Assembly (NCBI GenBank): GCA_000310025.1
Contig: FN649736.1
Coordinates: 1,222,736-1,286,735 of the forward strand
Reading direction: 5' to 3'
Origin: Ectocarpus siliculosus
Lineage: Eukaryota > Sar > Phaeophyceae > Ectocarpales > Ectocarpaceae
Length of the DNA stretch: 64,000 bases
Shown: piece after piece, positions 10,629-22,001 of the stretch
How the letters are laid out: the number at the start of each line of letters is the position of its first letter
Position numbering within the stretch: position 1 is the stretch's first letter
Made by a program: the position numbers and the translations under genes
Notes under the pieces: model-generated
The model's input: the letters and a program-made list of their open reading frames with translations, nothing else
Databases searched by the model: none
Told to the model about the DNA's origin: nothing

Positions 10629-11060
10629 GGGGGAACAGGAACAGAACTGGCCGAAATGTGTGCTCGACGACCTGCAAGGCATTCGGGGCCGACCGCGGAT
10701 CTACGAAAACCGATCCATGTTGTCTCGGAATCCCGGTAGCGAAACACACGGCACCGAAGTTAAAGTGGACGGAAGCCGCGAAGGTGGAGGGGGGAGTACC
10801 CTGGCATGCGGCGGTGCTGCAGGGAGCTGAGAGGTTCATGACCTCCTGGCACGAGAAGGAAGAAGAGGCCCGCCGACAACGAGCGCTCAAACGAAACCAC
10901 AAGCCAACAACCAATGGGGGGGGGGGGGGCAGGAGACGGACGAGACGGCGAGGGAAGAAAGCAAACGAGAAGAGAGGGACCGAGTGGCAGGATACGTGCC
11001 GGATTGAATTTTTGTTTGCCAGTTCCCCCCCCCCCCAACGCTGCACCATTGCACCAACCC
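9425..11060 (+). mobile_element. RTE-like LINE, 3' half only
   Basis: A non-LTR retrotransposon fragment covers most of the reverse transcriptase and the C-terminal region. The 5' half, with endonuclease and the first RT motifs, is absent. The fragment begins at residues FCEANTILPE, the point where the minus-strand LINE copy at 43076 stops, with an overlap of about 45 bp. After the main open frame ends at 10628 the reading continues in other frames. There the LINE C-terminus is still recognisable (NWPKCVLDDL near 10649, then PWHAAVLQGAERFMTSWHEKEEE), so there is at least one frameshift. Long G and C runs near 10917 and 11028 mark the decayed tail, close to the assembly gap. Confidence 0.85.
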
Positions 11061-11183
11061 CCCACTAGTGATGACGTCCCATTACAATGTATCGCTGGTT
11101 GGTGGCCATGTTTGCGTGTTTGCTTGTTCGTTAGTGGTCAATGCGACCGTGTGCCTTTTTCTGCCTCTTATTTTTTGTTCGGC

Positions 11184-11283
11184 NNNNNNNNNNNNNNNNN
11201 NNNNNNNNNNNNNNNNNNNNNNNNNNNNNNNNNNNNNNNNNNNNNNNNNNNNNNNNNNNNNNNNNNNNNNNNNNNNNNNNNNN
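11184..11283. other. Assembly gap (100 N)
   Basis: Exactly 100 unknown bases, the conventional size for a scaffold gap of unknown length. Frames crossing it are meaningless, and the right end of the LINE may be lost here. Confidence 0.95.
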
Positions 11284-12197
11284 TTTCCAAAATGGATGCT
11301 TGTTCGCCGACTACAGCGTGTTGCTGTCGGGAATGCTGTATGTACAATAACACCATGGTAGGCATGGAGCAAGAAAAAGCTGGGGCACGCAGCTGCTGTC
11401 TGAAAGAAATATTCCGCCGATATTCAGTAAAAAGAACAACCAATCAAAGCCATCATTCATTGCAATTGACATCACCCGAATCTATCCCAATCGTCTGTGT
11501 TAGGCACAGCAGTGTAAACATCGACACTGACTAGGTAGGAATCGTTCCACATTGAAGGAGTCTTCCACGATGCAGGTACACAATAATGGCATGCGGGGGA
11601 TCCGCGCCATCTCTGCTGCGCCTTTCTACGAAACCAGTGACTTAATCACACACACACAACACCGATATTCAGGAAAAAACGAAAGAAATTGACCACACGT
11701 AATGTTTGTCCGTGCTCCACGGTTCGTTGTTGTCCGCGTGCTCCGGTGCCGCTGCTCTGGTCCGCTGTGGCCAGTCCTAGCACGACCACACTCGACCCGC
11801 TCCACGGATCCGTACACGCTCTCGTTGCTGTCCTTCCCAGTCGGTTTCTCGCGCCGAAGGGGTCAACCAGCCCAATCTTCAGCTCGTCACCATCTGCTTG
11901 CTCCCTCCTCCTTTGATAGCGATGCCAGGATACTGAAACAGCAGCTCCCTCTAGCAAACCTAGGGCCGAGTATATTGTGCCCGTTCACCTTGCTGATGGC
12001 GTCTGCCTTCGCGCACAAAATGAGATGGGCATTTCTGCCTACAACAACGGTCATAAAGGCCCGTGCATGTTAACTTTTGCACCTGACCCACCAGTGCCGA
12101 CCCAACTCCACCGCTACGCACGCCTGGCGGTGGGTGCGCAGCAGCAAGGAGGTATCGATCCCTTGAGGGTGAGCCTAACCTTGTTCGCTAGAAAGAT
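11284..12197. other. Intergenic, nothing recognised
   Basis: Only overlapping short frames occur, with no domain, RNA or repeat relation identified. A (CA)n stretch lies near 11648-11658. Confidence 0.4.
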
Positions 12198-12912
12198 CCC
12201 CCCCCTTCGCTGCGGGCCCCCCCGGTGTTTGCCATCGGGGTTTGGGTTTTCGTCGCTTGGCAACGACGTTTGTCAAACAAGCCCCCCACTCGGTGTTTGC
12301 CATCGGGATTGGGTTTTCGTCGCTTGGCAACGACGTTGTAAAACAAGCCAATTCACTTCGTGAACTCGGCAACCAGGTTACCGTTTTTTTTTTTACCTCG
12401 TTTTTTTTTTTTGCGGTAACCATAATGGTGGTCGAGTAGATCATGTTGTGCGGGGTCGAGAAACCTCACTCCGCGCAACGGGGGATGATCGCACCACGTT
12501 GTGTTAAAATGGTCAAGCTTCCTCGAGGCAGTTACACAGTGCTTACAACTGTCTCTGGAAGTGAAAGCACCAGAAAATAAATTAAGTCATACGCAGCTGT
12601 CATCCGTAAGCAAGGAAGTAAGCAAAATATGCCGAACACCCTTAGCAGGATGCAGCTCACCTTTCATGCGAATGGCCTTACTGTAGCTGTTGGACCATTG
12701 ACCACGCGCCCTCGAGAGGGCGGGGCGTGTTTCCCACAGGATCTATCGCCGATGGCCAAATACCTCACGGCGCTTCGCGCTTGGTGATGTGAGAGCCTGG
12801 TCCGGTGAGAACCCGGCGTGCTCCGTCCCGGCTTTGTAGGGATGCGAGGTCAATGGTCAAACGACTACGGCATGCACGACTATGAGTACACCCCCCCCCT
12901 CGCTGCGGGCCA
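12198..12912 (+). repeat. R3 repeat, copy a, with flanking direct repeat
   Basis: This unclassified interspersed repeat is shared with 46766-47280, 62165-62780 and (end only) 63338-63445. Its 5' part is two tandem units of about 67 bp built on GGTGTTTGCCATCGG and a CGTCG...CGACG stem. It continues with GGTTACCG/CGGTAACC inverted repeats around a T-rich loop (12375-12421), a GTGCGG...CCGCGC stem near 12450-12478, and a conserved 3' block starting GGTCCGGTGAGAACCCGGCG. It ends at CGACTATGAGTACA before a C run. About 20 bases (C run plus TCGCTGCGGGCC) occur at both 12198-12218 and 12891-12912, which looks like a target-site duplication. No protein is encoded. Confidence 0.8.
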
Positions 12913-14008
12913 TACCTAAGCAAAAGCCTTGCCGAGGCAGCGAGGGGAAGAAGGGAGAGTGATGGATCGAACAAATTTAGAGGTAGAACCATTCAATGAT
13001 TCCTCCAGGTACGATTTCGCTTCCAAACACGTCCCTGTGTGACCTTGAACCATTTCGAGAGCTCCCCATTGTCCCGCGTACGAACCCTTTTTATGTTGAT
13101 GTCGCCCGAACTAATTGGCGGCGAACTTATTCAACCACCCAATCACCATGTATCGTGGTGTAGGGGATTCGGGAGGACTGAAGGTACTTTGTTTTCTCTG
13201 TATTGTATTTTCAGAACGAGAAAGGAGCTTTGAAGATCAATGCAGGGCGGCGGGGCGAACAGGGTGCGCTACTTGCTCACTGGTGTTTCTGTCTCCGTCA
13301 GTTTCGCTATCTACCAATTATTGATGTTTTTCCGAGCGACCTAGTGCTTTCTTCCACCAACGAAATAAGCACTCTTGTCTTGAGTGTGCAGGGGGCAGAA
13401 CGGTTTGATATTCAGGGCCCGTTGACCGATTGAAGTTTTGCGCGAGAGCTGATGAGAAAGAGGAGCTTGGTTAAATCTGCATGTAAATGAAGACCTCAGC
13501 GGGCATCATAACGACCAACTACGGTTGGTTCGGCAGCGTATTTGCCGAGCTTTTGCTATTTACAGAGCCATGATCTGTGCAGGGGTAAGATGTACCCGTT
13601 GTCCGATTTCGGATATTGGTTGTCATGAGCCACCCAGTACACTCCCTTCTCACCCGTTGTATCGTCACTTGTTGAAGATTTGTGCCTCTTCAGGTAGAGA
13701 TTATACTCGGGTAAGGCGTGAAAACCTCCGTTACAAAAGTGGTGCCATACAAGGCGCAGCTGCTGTCGGGGCTATCTCCCAAGAATTGAAGTTACAGCCC
13801 AGAATTGTTGTTTATCTAAGGCCATTTCTTACTGTTCTTTTTTGGAGCTGTCTTTTTCTTTTTTCCTTCTCAAAAAAAGACAACTGGCCACAGAACCTCT
13901 TCTTACGGTGGTCTTTTTTCAGGGAAAAAAGGCCAACAAAAAAAGACAACCCGTTTTGGACAGCCCATCCTGTCTTTTTCTGGGGCAGTTTTGGATAAGT
14001 CGGGGCTG
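12913..14008. other. Intergenic, nothing recognised
   Basis: No gene was recognised. 13835-13985 is rich in TTTTTC/GAAAAAG-type words that could pair weakly, but I see no clean inverted repeat. Confidence 0.4.
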
Positions 14009-14284
14009 TGTGGACGCAGCGCACCTGGGTAGCAGTAGTTCACGGTGGGAAGCTGCCGTTGGATATGTATGCATGTCAAAGATATGGTAGATTGGGGTTT
14101 TTATCTGCCTGGTTGGCATGTTGGCAGGAGAGAGAGAGATAGATGGAGAGAGAGAGAGACGAGACTCGTTTGCAATAACAATACTCTGTGTTTACCATCA
14201 CCAAGGAGGTAATTGACCAGCCCCCCGAGGCCACGGGGGGAGGATACTGGTCCTAGGCCCTGCCTGACTTCAGGCGTGTCTACA
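14009..14284 (+). repeat. 5' LTR of gypsy element 1
   Basis: It starts TGTGGACGCAGCG and ends GGCGTGTCTACA, with a GA-rich stretch at about 14127-14160. Eight other full or partial copies occur in the window. No matching 5-bp target duplication is visible on its left side. Confidence 0.9.
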
Positions 14285-14296
14285 GTTATCGATAAC
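14285..14296 (+). other. Palindromic 12-mer at the primer-binding position
   Basis: GTTATCGATAAC, fully self-complementary, follows the LTR directly. It is present at the same place in element 3 (42791-42802, minus) and, with one change, in element 2. There is no TGG start as expected for pairing with a tRNA CCA end. Confidence 0.6.
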
Positions 14297-17200
14297 TCAG
14301 GCTGACCGACCAGGGTCAGTCAGGGTCAAAAAACATTTTCGTAACAACAGCAGGACGAGCTATTCCTCCGCGTTTTTCTTGCTTCGCTGAGTGCGAGGCT
14401 GCGGTCTTGGAGCTGCTGTCCTCATCTCGCGCGGAGCTGCTGTCTTGATCTGCCCGGGCATCGTACGGCGCGATGGCTCAGAGACGCTCCAATGTTGGCA
14501 AGGGGGCGCTTGGCGGACAGCAAGGTTCTGTTGGAGATGTTTTGTGAGCTCGGGGCGGGGCTTACTGACTTGGTTTTGGGCAACGGGCCCAAGCCGCCCG
14601 AGTATGGACGTACTTTTTCACGAGCTTCGTCCTTGCGTTTCTACACGCAATACACCGAGTACGAGCGGAGCATGGGTCTCTGCAACAGTGGGCAATCCAT
14701 CAGACGCCCGCTGCTCACTGTGTTTCAACTGCTGCGCCAGTCTATCCGGAAATGCTTGTCGCGCACCTACTTTGATGGCACTGGACTTTAAGAAGCTGAC
14801 CTGCGCGAGGCCCTGGCCAAACATGCTGAATGCTGGACGGACGATACCCTTGAGCCTTCGATTGCGGCCGCCGCCGTATCCCGTATGGTAGTCATGGGGA
14901 CTGAGACTACTGCTGTAGATCGGATAGACGCTGTCCAAAGTCGCCTCGAGCAATACTTCGAAAACCCGAGTGCGGAGCGTGTTTTTCGAGACTCCAGTGG
15001 CGCGTTCAAGAAGGTCCGGCTGCTGTCCTCATCAAAGCAGTTGTGGCGGGTCTGTCTCCGCCCGAGTTCAAGGTCAAGGTGGAAAGCAAGCTCGACATGC
15101 AAGGTAGCTGGAAGGACAAACCTGAGCTAGTCTTTGAGATCGTTCGGGATATTGCGGTCGAGTGGCGCACGGTTGAGTTGGTAGACAGGCAGCGCGGGCA
15201 ATCGCGTGGGGGTGGCGTTCATGCTCGTAAAAAACCGTCTCAGCAACAGTCATGGGCGAAAGCGAAAGCGCCTGATGGGGCTGGAGGTGCAGGTGCGTCT
15301 CCCTGTGCCGAGCTTGTCACATGTTTCAGGTGCAAGAAGCCCGGCCACGCCCCGCAGAACTGTCCGCCTCAGCGGTTCCCCGCCAAAGCCACTACCCAGC
15401 ACGCTGGGCATGGGGGGATTTTCGCGGCACCGGGGACGCCCGTGGATATCAGCAGCAGCAGCAGCAGCAGCGGCAGCAGCACCCGCACCGCGCCCAGGGG
15501 CAAGCGCCGCAGCAACAGCGCCCTCCCGGTCAACCACAGCAACAGCCGTCTTCAGGAGGGGGACGAGGCTCCGGGGGGGCATCGTCCACCAACTTTCACC
15601 AACGCCATGTCGGAGGTAGGGCTGTTTTTTCCGGGGAATCCCAGGGGCAGGCCGCTCCGACGCCTTTTCTGCCGCCCGACCCGTTCCCGTCCGCTACCAC
15701 TGCCCCCGCATCTTTTCCAGCGCCGTCTGAGGGTATGGGGGTGCCACCAGGCCCTGAGGGGCCATTCGTGCCGGTTTTTCGTGGGGTTCAGCCCGGAGGT
15801 ATGTCTGGGTTTGATTCTGAAGGTATCGCGGTTGATTCGCAGGAAAATGGTGCCAAGTGAGCTTGTCGGTGCCTGGTGCTGCCGATATGACTGCCATAGA
15901 CGCCGTTGCGATTCTGGATTCTGGATCAGGGCTCACCACCATGTCAGCCGGTATCGCGAGTAGGCTGCAGGCTGCTTTTCCTGATGTGCAGGTCGTGGGG
16001 GGCATGCAAAACCCGGGGAAGCTTAAAGTCGCGGACGGCCGCGCGCTTGCGGTCACACAGAAAACATGCCCCGTGCGGATCGCTTTGCACCAGCTGGGGG
16101 CTGGTGTCGGTGGACCCGCTCTCGTTTGCGGTCATGCCTGGCAATGATGAGGTGGTCATTCTTGGCACCCCGACGCTGAAGGCGTTGGGTATCGATGTGT
16201 ACGAGAGCTTGGGGGCCTGTGCACGTTCGCGCGCTAGCGTCGCGGGTGTTGAAACCGCGGCGTACAAACAATGCCGCCGAGTTACGTTGGCTGTCGATGC
16301 ACTGCAGCAGCGCGAGGGTCCGGAGCAGATCGAGCCGATCCCGCGGTCGAGCGTTTGGTGGCGCGAGGCCCCGACAAGGACATGAGCCCGGAGGAGGAGG
16401 CATCGGCGCGGTCTGCATCGTTGGACAGCGCTGTCTCTTCCGCTGCTGCCGCTGGCTTGGAGGAACCGCATGTAGGGCGTCTGCGAGGCATCATCAGCAA
16501 GCGCTGGAATGCGTTCCGCCGTGGTTTCCGCCATGGTGACCCTCCCGCGAACGTCGAGCCTCTACGGGTCACCCTTAGGCCCGGAGCGCGACCGGTTAAA
16601 GCACGGCCGCGGGTGTACAACCCGATCAAGACCGCGTGGCTGGCGGGGTGCATGGCGTCGCTGGTCGCGTTGGGGTGTGTGTTCCTCAACATGCAGGCCG
16701 TGTGGGCCAGCGCCGCGATGGCGACCCCGAAGAAAGGGGGATACCGGCTGGTGAGTGACTTTCGTGCGGCAAACAAGCAAGTAGAGAAGGTACCTGGTGT
16801 GATGCCGAACCCGAAGCCAGTATGGGTGAGCTAAGTGCGACCAAGTTCTATGGGAGCTCGGACCTCTTGCAAGGGTATTGGCAGTGCCCGTTGGCTCCGG
16901 AGGCGCAGGAAAACTTCACGATTGCTACGCCGGGCGGCCTCTACACGCCCAAGAGGGTACCGCAAGGTATTTTGAACGCCACGTCGTATTTCCAGGACAC
17001 CCTTACGCGCATCTTGGACGGGCTGAATTGCTTCGTCTGGGTAGACGATGTCGTGTATTGGGAGATGGATGAAGACGACTTGCTTGACACCCTTGACTTG
17101 ATTCTGGATCGTCTGGAGGGGGCTGGCCTTTACGTGGCCGCCCACAAGTGTACATTCTTTGAGACCAGCATCACTTGGTGCGGGAAGGTGTACTCGGAGG

Positions 17201-19540
17201 GTCAGGTCGAGCACGACCCCGAGCGGCTCAGCGGGTTGGCTACAATGCGGCGTCCTGAGACGGCTGGCGAGCTGATGCAGTTCCTGCAGGCGGTAAACTG
17301 GCTGCGCACGTCTCTGCCGCGGATGGCGGAGGTTGTGTGGCCGCTGCGCGTGTTTCTGGAGCAGCATTTGGTTGGTGCCAAGAGCCGGACGAAGCGCGTG
17401 GCCGAGAATCGCGCGATCGCTGAGGATGCGTGGACGCCCACGCTCGTCGAAGCGTGGACTACCGCGCAAGACCTTGTTGCCCGTGCCGTTGCTCTGTCTC
17501 ACCCTCGCCCAGGTTGCGCCGTCCTCATGTTTCCCGATGCATCCGATGAGCATTGGGGGAGCTTTCTCACGCAAGTGCTCCAACACCAGCTGGATCGCGG
17601 CGTTCCTGTGGAGGACATGGCTCATGAACCGATGGGGTTTCTGAACGGCACTTTCAAGGGCGCGCAGCAGCGGTGGGCCACGGTGGACAAGGAAGGGTAG
17701 GCGATTGTGAGTACGTTCAAGCGGTTGGAGTATTTGCTTTGGGATGGCGTGCACATTTTCACCGACCACCGTAATCTCGCGTACATCTTCGACCCGGAGG
17801 CTTGCGTATCTGCCGTAGCGAAAACCACGGCTCAACGCCTGGACCAGTGGAAAGCTGTCTTGGGCAAGTACGATTACACCATCAGGCACATTTCGGGTGA
17901 GCGCAATTGCTGGGGGGACCTTCTGTCGCGGTGGGTCTCTGTGCCATCGGTGAGTGTTCGCGCTGCCGCGGTTTACGCCCCCAGCGAACCTGATGCCGCC
18001 ATGCCGTCGAAGCAAGTAGTATGTGATGCACAACAAGCGGCGCGGCGTAAGCTCGGCGCGCTTGCCGGGCCTGCCACGTCATTTGCGACGGCGGTGGGGA
18101 CGGCGACTCTGGATGACGAGGGATTGTTTCGCGTGGGCATGAACGGGCGAGACGTGCTTTGGATTCCAGATCAGGCGAGTGCGTTGCAGGTGCGACTGAT
18201 GGTCTGTGCACACATGAAAGAAGCCGGGCATCGTGGCGCCGTCGCCACCTTGCAGCGCCTGTCCGAGTTCTGTTGCTGGTTTCGGATGGAAGAGCATGTC
18301 ACTGACTTCGTCAAGCAGTGCCTGCAATGCGTGGACAAGCAGTGCCTGCATTGCGTGGACTCTAAGGCGGGAGAAAAGGTGCCTCGCCCGCTTGAGGAGA
18401 CCATCCATGGCACGCGCCCTGGCGAAGTTGTTCATTTCGACTACCTCTACGTGGGAGCGAGTGGCCCGCTGGGGGATGATGGCTTGGTCATGATGGACGA
18501 CATGTCCAACTGGGTTTGGCTGGAGCCCACCGGGGCATGCACTGCCCGCCTGACTTCGCAACATCTTCTGACGTGGTGTAAGATCTTGGGTGTGCCGGAG
18601 GTTTGAGTGAGTGATACCGCTTGCCATTTCAAAAATCACCTAATGGCTGCCCTTGAGACTGCACTCGGTGTTGACCGGAAATTTTCAGTCGCCAACTCTC
18701 CCTGGTCTAACGGTTACGTGCGAGCGCATGATGCGCGAGGTGGTTCGTACGCCTAAGGCCATGATTCAGGAAGAGCGGAGGAGTACTTGTGACTGGGTTG
18801 ATCTGGTACCAGCTGTGCAATGGGCGTTGAACACCGCTTTCTGCGAACGATACGGCTCGACGCCGTACCACGTCATGTTTGGTAGAGCGCCACGCACCGC
18901 GCTTTCCACTTTGGCGTCGTCCACCGGCGCCGAATGGAAGGTAGACGTCCTGGATGAGAAGTCTTTGCGGCTGAAGGTGCAGCACGTCGTCGAGGCCCAA
19001 CGTCACCTGCACAAGGAAGCTCTCGACAAGGTGCAGGCGAGTCGGAGTAAGCACCGGGCGTCTGCGCGAGTTGGGAGCCTGCCTGACTTCGTGGTGGGGG
19101 ACTACGTGTTGGTGGCGCGTGTTCGCCGGCGTGGTTCGACACCGAAACTTCTCATGACCTGGACGGGGCCGTGGAGGATTGTCGCCGCCGAGAGTCTGCA
19201 TGTGTACGGAGTCCAGGACATCGTGTCGGGGGAAGTTCGGGACGTCCATGTCGCGCGTTTGCGGTTCTACGCCACTGCCGCTCTCGAAATCACGGCCGAG
19301 TTGAAGGAGGTCTTTCAGCATGCTTTCACGCAGGGGGAGTTCGAGATGGCGGCGATCGTGGACATGTCGGTGTTGGAAGATGGCCCTGGGTTCGACGTAG
19401 AAGTAGAACACCTGGGAAGAGTTGTCCAAGGTGTGGGATGCCGCGCCGCAGTTCGTCAAATCCGAGCTGTGGCGGCTGGGTCTGCCGAAAATGGTTCGGG
19501 CTCAGTTGAAGCACCAATACGGTATTGCCCTGTGATATAT

Positions 19541-19697
19541 TTGTTTGAGTTGAGTGAGGGCTATCTTGTCGAGCATTGATAGCATTTCTTCGCTGACTTC
19601 TTTTGCATTTGTTTTTCATTTGTTTGAGTTGAGTGAGGGCTATCTTGTCGAGCATTGATAGCATTTCTTCGCTGACTGTTTTTGTACATTCTTCAGC
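19541..19697 (+). repeat. 79-bp direct duplication in the gypsy 3' noncoding part
   Basis: A TTGTTTGAGTTGAGTGAGG unit running to CTTCGCTGACT is present twice in tandem. It belongs to the 3' noncoding region of element 1. Confidence 0.8.
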
Positions 19698-20315
19698 TTG
19701 CCGCGCATTTTTGTTGTGGCGTGCCTGTCTTTTGCATGTGATTGAACTGCGTGGAGGCCGCCTTATGACAGCGTGTTGGTGTTTTTTCTTCGCGAGCTAC
19801 GAACGTTTGTTTAATTTCGCGACATTGGCTTGTTCAGCGATCATGCCGATCGTTTCGCCATGTATGTTTGGTATTTCGAGATATTTCAACTCAACCCTGG
19901 AAGCGCCTCGTAACAGTTTTCAGCGTTGCCTCATTGTCCTTGCGTGTGGCAAGTTTGCCCACTTCGCGTTGTTTGCGGTGTGTTGGTCATCCATCCATTG
20001 CGGAAGTTTCTCTGTACGCGTGTCTACCGGACTTAGCCAATCTTGTGTGGTAGTCCGACCCGTGCGTGTTTGTCGTTTGAAGCGTCGAGGTCCTTCTCAC
20101 TGTTGAATGGGGGCATTCTACGTTTTGCATGGGAGGTTGAACACTTGCGCTGACTGACGCATTGGTGTGGCATGATTTAGTCAGGCATGATATCGCCGTG
20201 TACGGGTGTTTATCATTCACAAACACCGCTGTCGTTTTCTTCTTGAGTACAACCAGGTGCCTACTGACAGCAGCTGATTAGTGTCTACTCCGGTAGTAAT
20301 AAGCTTTGGGGGCAT

Positions 20316-20367
20316 TGTGGACGCAGCGCACCTGGGTAGCAGTAGTTCACGGTGGGAAGCTGCCGTT
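20316..20367 (+). repeat. 3' LTR sequence of gypsy element 1
   Basis: These 52 bases match the start of the LTR, directly after the purine-rich AAGCTTTGGGGG tract. Together with 14009-14284 it frames the element. Confidence 0.85.
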
Positions 20368-21110
20368 TACGCCTTTACAACACTTCAGTAGCAGCAAGCA
20401 GCAGCAGCAGCAAGCAACACAGCAGCAGCAAGAACACACAAACAGCCAATAGGCACCAGCCTGCTCACCTGCATGGCTATTACTACTTGGTGTCATCCAC
20501 CACTGACGCTTCCTACGTCACCTCTAGCATGGAACTTGAAGGACCCACACACTGCCAGCAGTCAACATGGTATAGCGTAGCAGCACATATATTTGTATAC
20601 AGCAGCAGCAGCAGCAGCAGCACAGGACTACCTGTCAAAATGTCAACCCTCTCCTCCAAGCGTCATAGATAGGCGCACACATAACCTACGGCAAGTGCAG
20701 TTGCTGCACGTGCGTCTCGCTCTGTGTGTATGTGTATGGCTCTCTCTCTCTCTCTCTCTCTCTGTGTCTCTCTTTCTCCTCGAATTCGTGTCATCATGCT
20801 GTGTCATCATGCTGTCGCTCTCGACACGCAGGAATCAAACTGCTGCGGGGGCACGGAAACCATGCATACCCGCCTTTTACATATTCTTCATTCGTAGGGG
20901 GGGGGGGGAATCCAAATTCAAACCGTCTGCCGGACCACACCACACCAGTGGCAGCAGTGCTTTGTCCCCACCAGGCAACAATCTTCTACCTGCCCGGCCT
21001 GCCCGGCCGCTCCCTGCTGCCGCGGACGCTCGTGCGTAGCCGACTTTAGGTATCGCTGCTCGGCTATGCTGCTGTTCCTCTTCTTGCAACTCTTTGGCAA
21101 GTAGCTTCTT
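20368..21110. other. Low-complexity region: CAG, CT and G runs
   Basis: It contains imperfect (CAG)n at 20388-20440 and 20600-20622, (CT)n at about 20741-20770, and a G run near 20897-20908. No gene is recognised. It lies between the gypsy element and the OTU exon. Confidence 0.6.
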
Positions 21111-21124
21111 GAGCCGTGAGCTCT

Positions 21125-21402
21125 ATGCCGCAACCCGCCTCCGTCAACCCGGCGACCTTCCTCGGTGATATCTTGGGTGACTACCGCTACGATGCCTCTA
21201 TCGGAGAACTTAGCCTGCAAGAGCGCCTTACTCTTCTGCTGGACCGAGCTACATTGCAAGGACAGGATCGACACCTGCAGAACAGTATCTGTCCCAGCAA
21301 CTTCGTCATACCTAGGGAGCTGCTGAGGACCGTGCCGTGCCGAGGAGACGGCAACTGTGGCTACCATTCTCTCCTCAATGGAGTGTACGTGGACAATAGA
21401 CA
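21125..21402 (+). CDS. OTU-like cysteine protease exon (partial)
   Basis: From the ATG at 21125 the frame gives about 92 residues. They end in the OTU active-site block PCRGDGNCGYHSLLNG, with Asp-Gly-Asn-Cys holding the nucleophile Cys. OTU enzymes cleave ubiquitin or ubiquitin-like chains, and the motif also occurs in Helentron transposons and in viruses. The frame runs to GACAATAGACAG followed by GTGCGC, a plausible splice donor at 21402/21403. The partner His expected about 100 residues later is not found in this exon. The start is uncertain, because an upstream in-frame GTG at 21116 adds three codons and nothing upstream marks a promoter. Downstream 21403-21819 looks like intron. Confidence 0.55.
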
Positions 21403-21819
21403 GGTGCGCCAATGTCCTTTGCGCTCGTGCATAAATGCTCCGGTTTGATGTACTTTCTGATAGCATGTTTGACTTATCTCTACTTCTGTATAATTGCACA
21501 TGTCGGAACATACAGCACGCAAAATTATGTACATTGTGGCATGTTTCACATGAAGAACATACATACACACGGCTGCTGTAGACTATGCATGCAAAAATTC
21601 AAATTCAAACCCATCTCCATGGCATGTCTCTCATATGCATACATACAGCAGGCGGCGTGTCATGTCTGCGTGCAAAACTTACACCAGTCTGTGTGTCATA
21701 TCTGTGTCCAACCCTTGGCCACTTCCTACAGTAGCTGTCTCACATGTGCCTCGACTGCTTTGCAATTGATATGTATGCATCTAGGTGTCTTATGTACCTG
21801 TGGTCATATCCTATGTGAC

Positions 21820-21855
21820 TTGCCTGACACCCTCGTCCTCCACGAGGGACTCAAG
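21820..21855 (+). CDS. Pif1-like helicase, short upstream exon end
   Basis: The residues LPDTLVLHEGLK resemble the strand before Pif1 helicase domain 2B. They end at AAG followed by GTGAGA, a donor that joins in phase 0 to the acceptor at 22001. The 5' limit of this exon is not determined; the frame stays open upstream but the composition there looks noncoding. Confidence 0.45.
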
Positions 21856-22001
21856 GTGAGATGAATGGAATATTCGGCGTCCTTGACAACGTGTTTCAGC
21901 ACTGCTACCTTGCAACTTGCTCTCCCTCCTACTAATTAGTCTCTTCCCGAAGCCGACTATCAAACACCGACCCTTCCCTCCCTCCGCATCTCTTCACGCA
22001 G

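Larger units (their letters stand above)
14009..20367 (+). mobile_element. Ty3/gypsy LTR retrotransposon, element 1 (fossil)
   Basis: The parts run in gypsy order. A 276-bp 5' LTR (TG...CA ends) spans 14009-14284. Gag lies at about 14470-15860 with a CCHC zinc knuckle (CFRCKKPGH...C) near 15325-15365. An aspartic protease has a DSG motif near 15918. Reverse transcriptase has the active-site VDD near 17041. RNase H is around 17530-17850. Integrase has a zinc-binding region near 18200-18370 and a C-terminal GPW region near 19168. A noncoding 3' part of about 800 bp follows, with a purine-rich tract ahead of 3' LTR sequence at 20316-20367. RT before integrase defines Ty3/gypsy. The element is broken, with roughly half a dozen breaks. 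High similarity to the other copies suggests a fairly recent family. Confidence 0.9.

Noticed and set aside
10914-11534. Open frames reading through the N gap
   Set aside because: Their length depends on unknown bases, and the right-hand part has no domain.
14009-14284. The 275-bp repeat as an independent MITE with inverted ends
   Set aside because: TGTGGAC/GTCTACA ends look inverted, but the same repeat brackets gypsy internal sequence at 14.0-20.4 kb and 38.3-43.1 kb, so it is the LTR of that family.
16831-18036. 401-residue minus-strand frame
   Set aside because: Antisense to the gypsy RT/RNase H region; no domain of its own.
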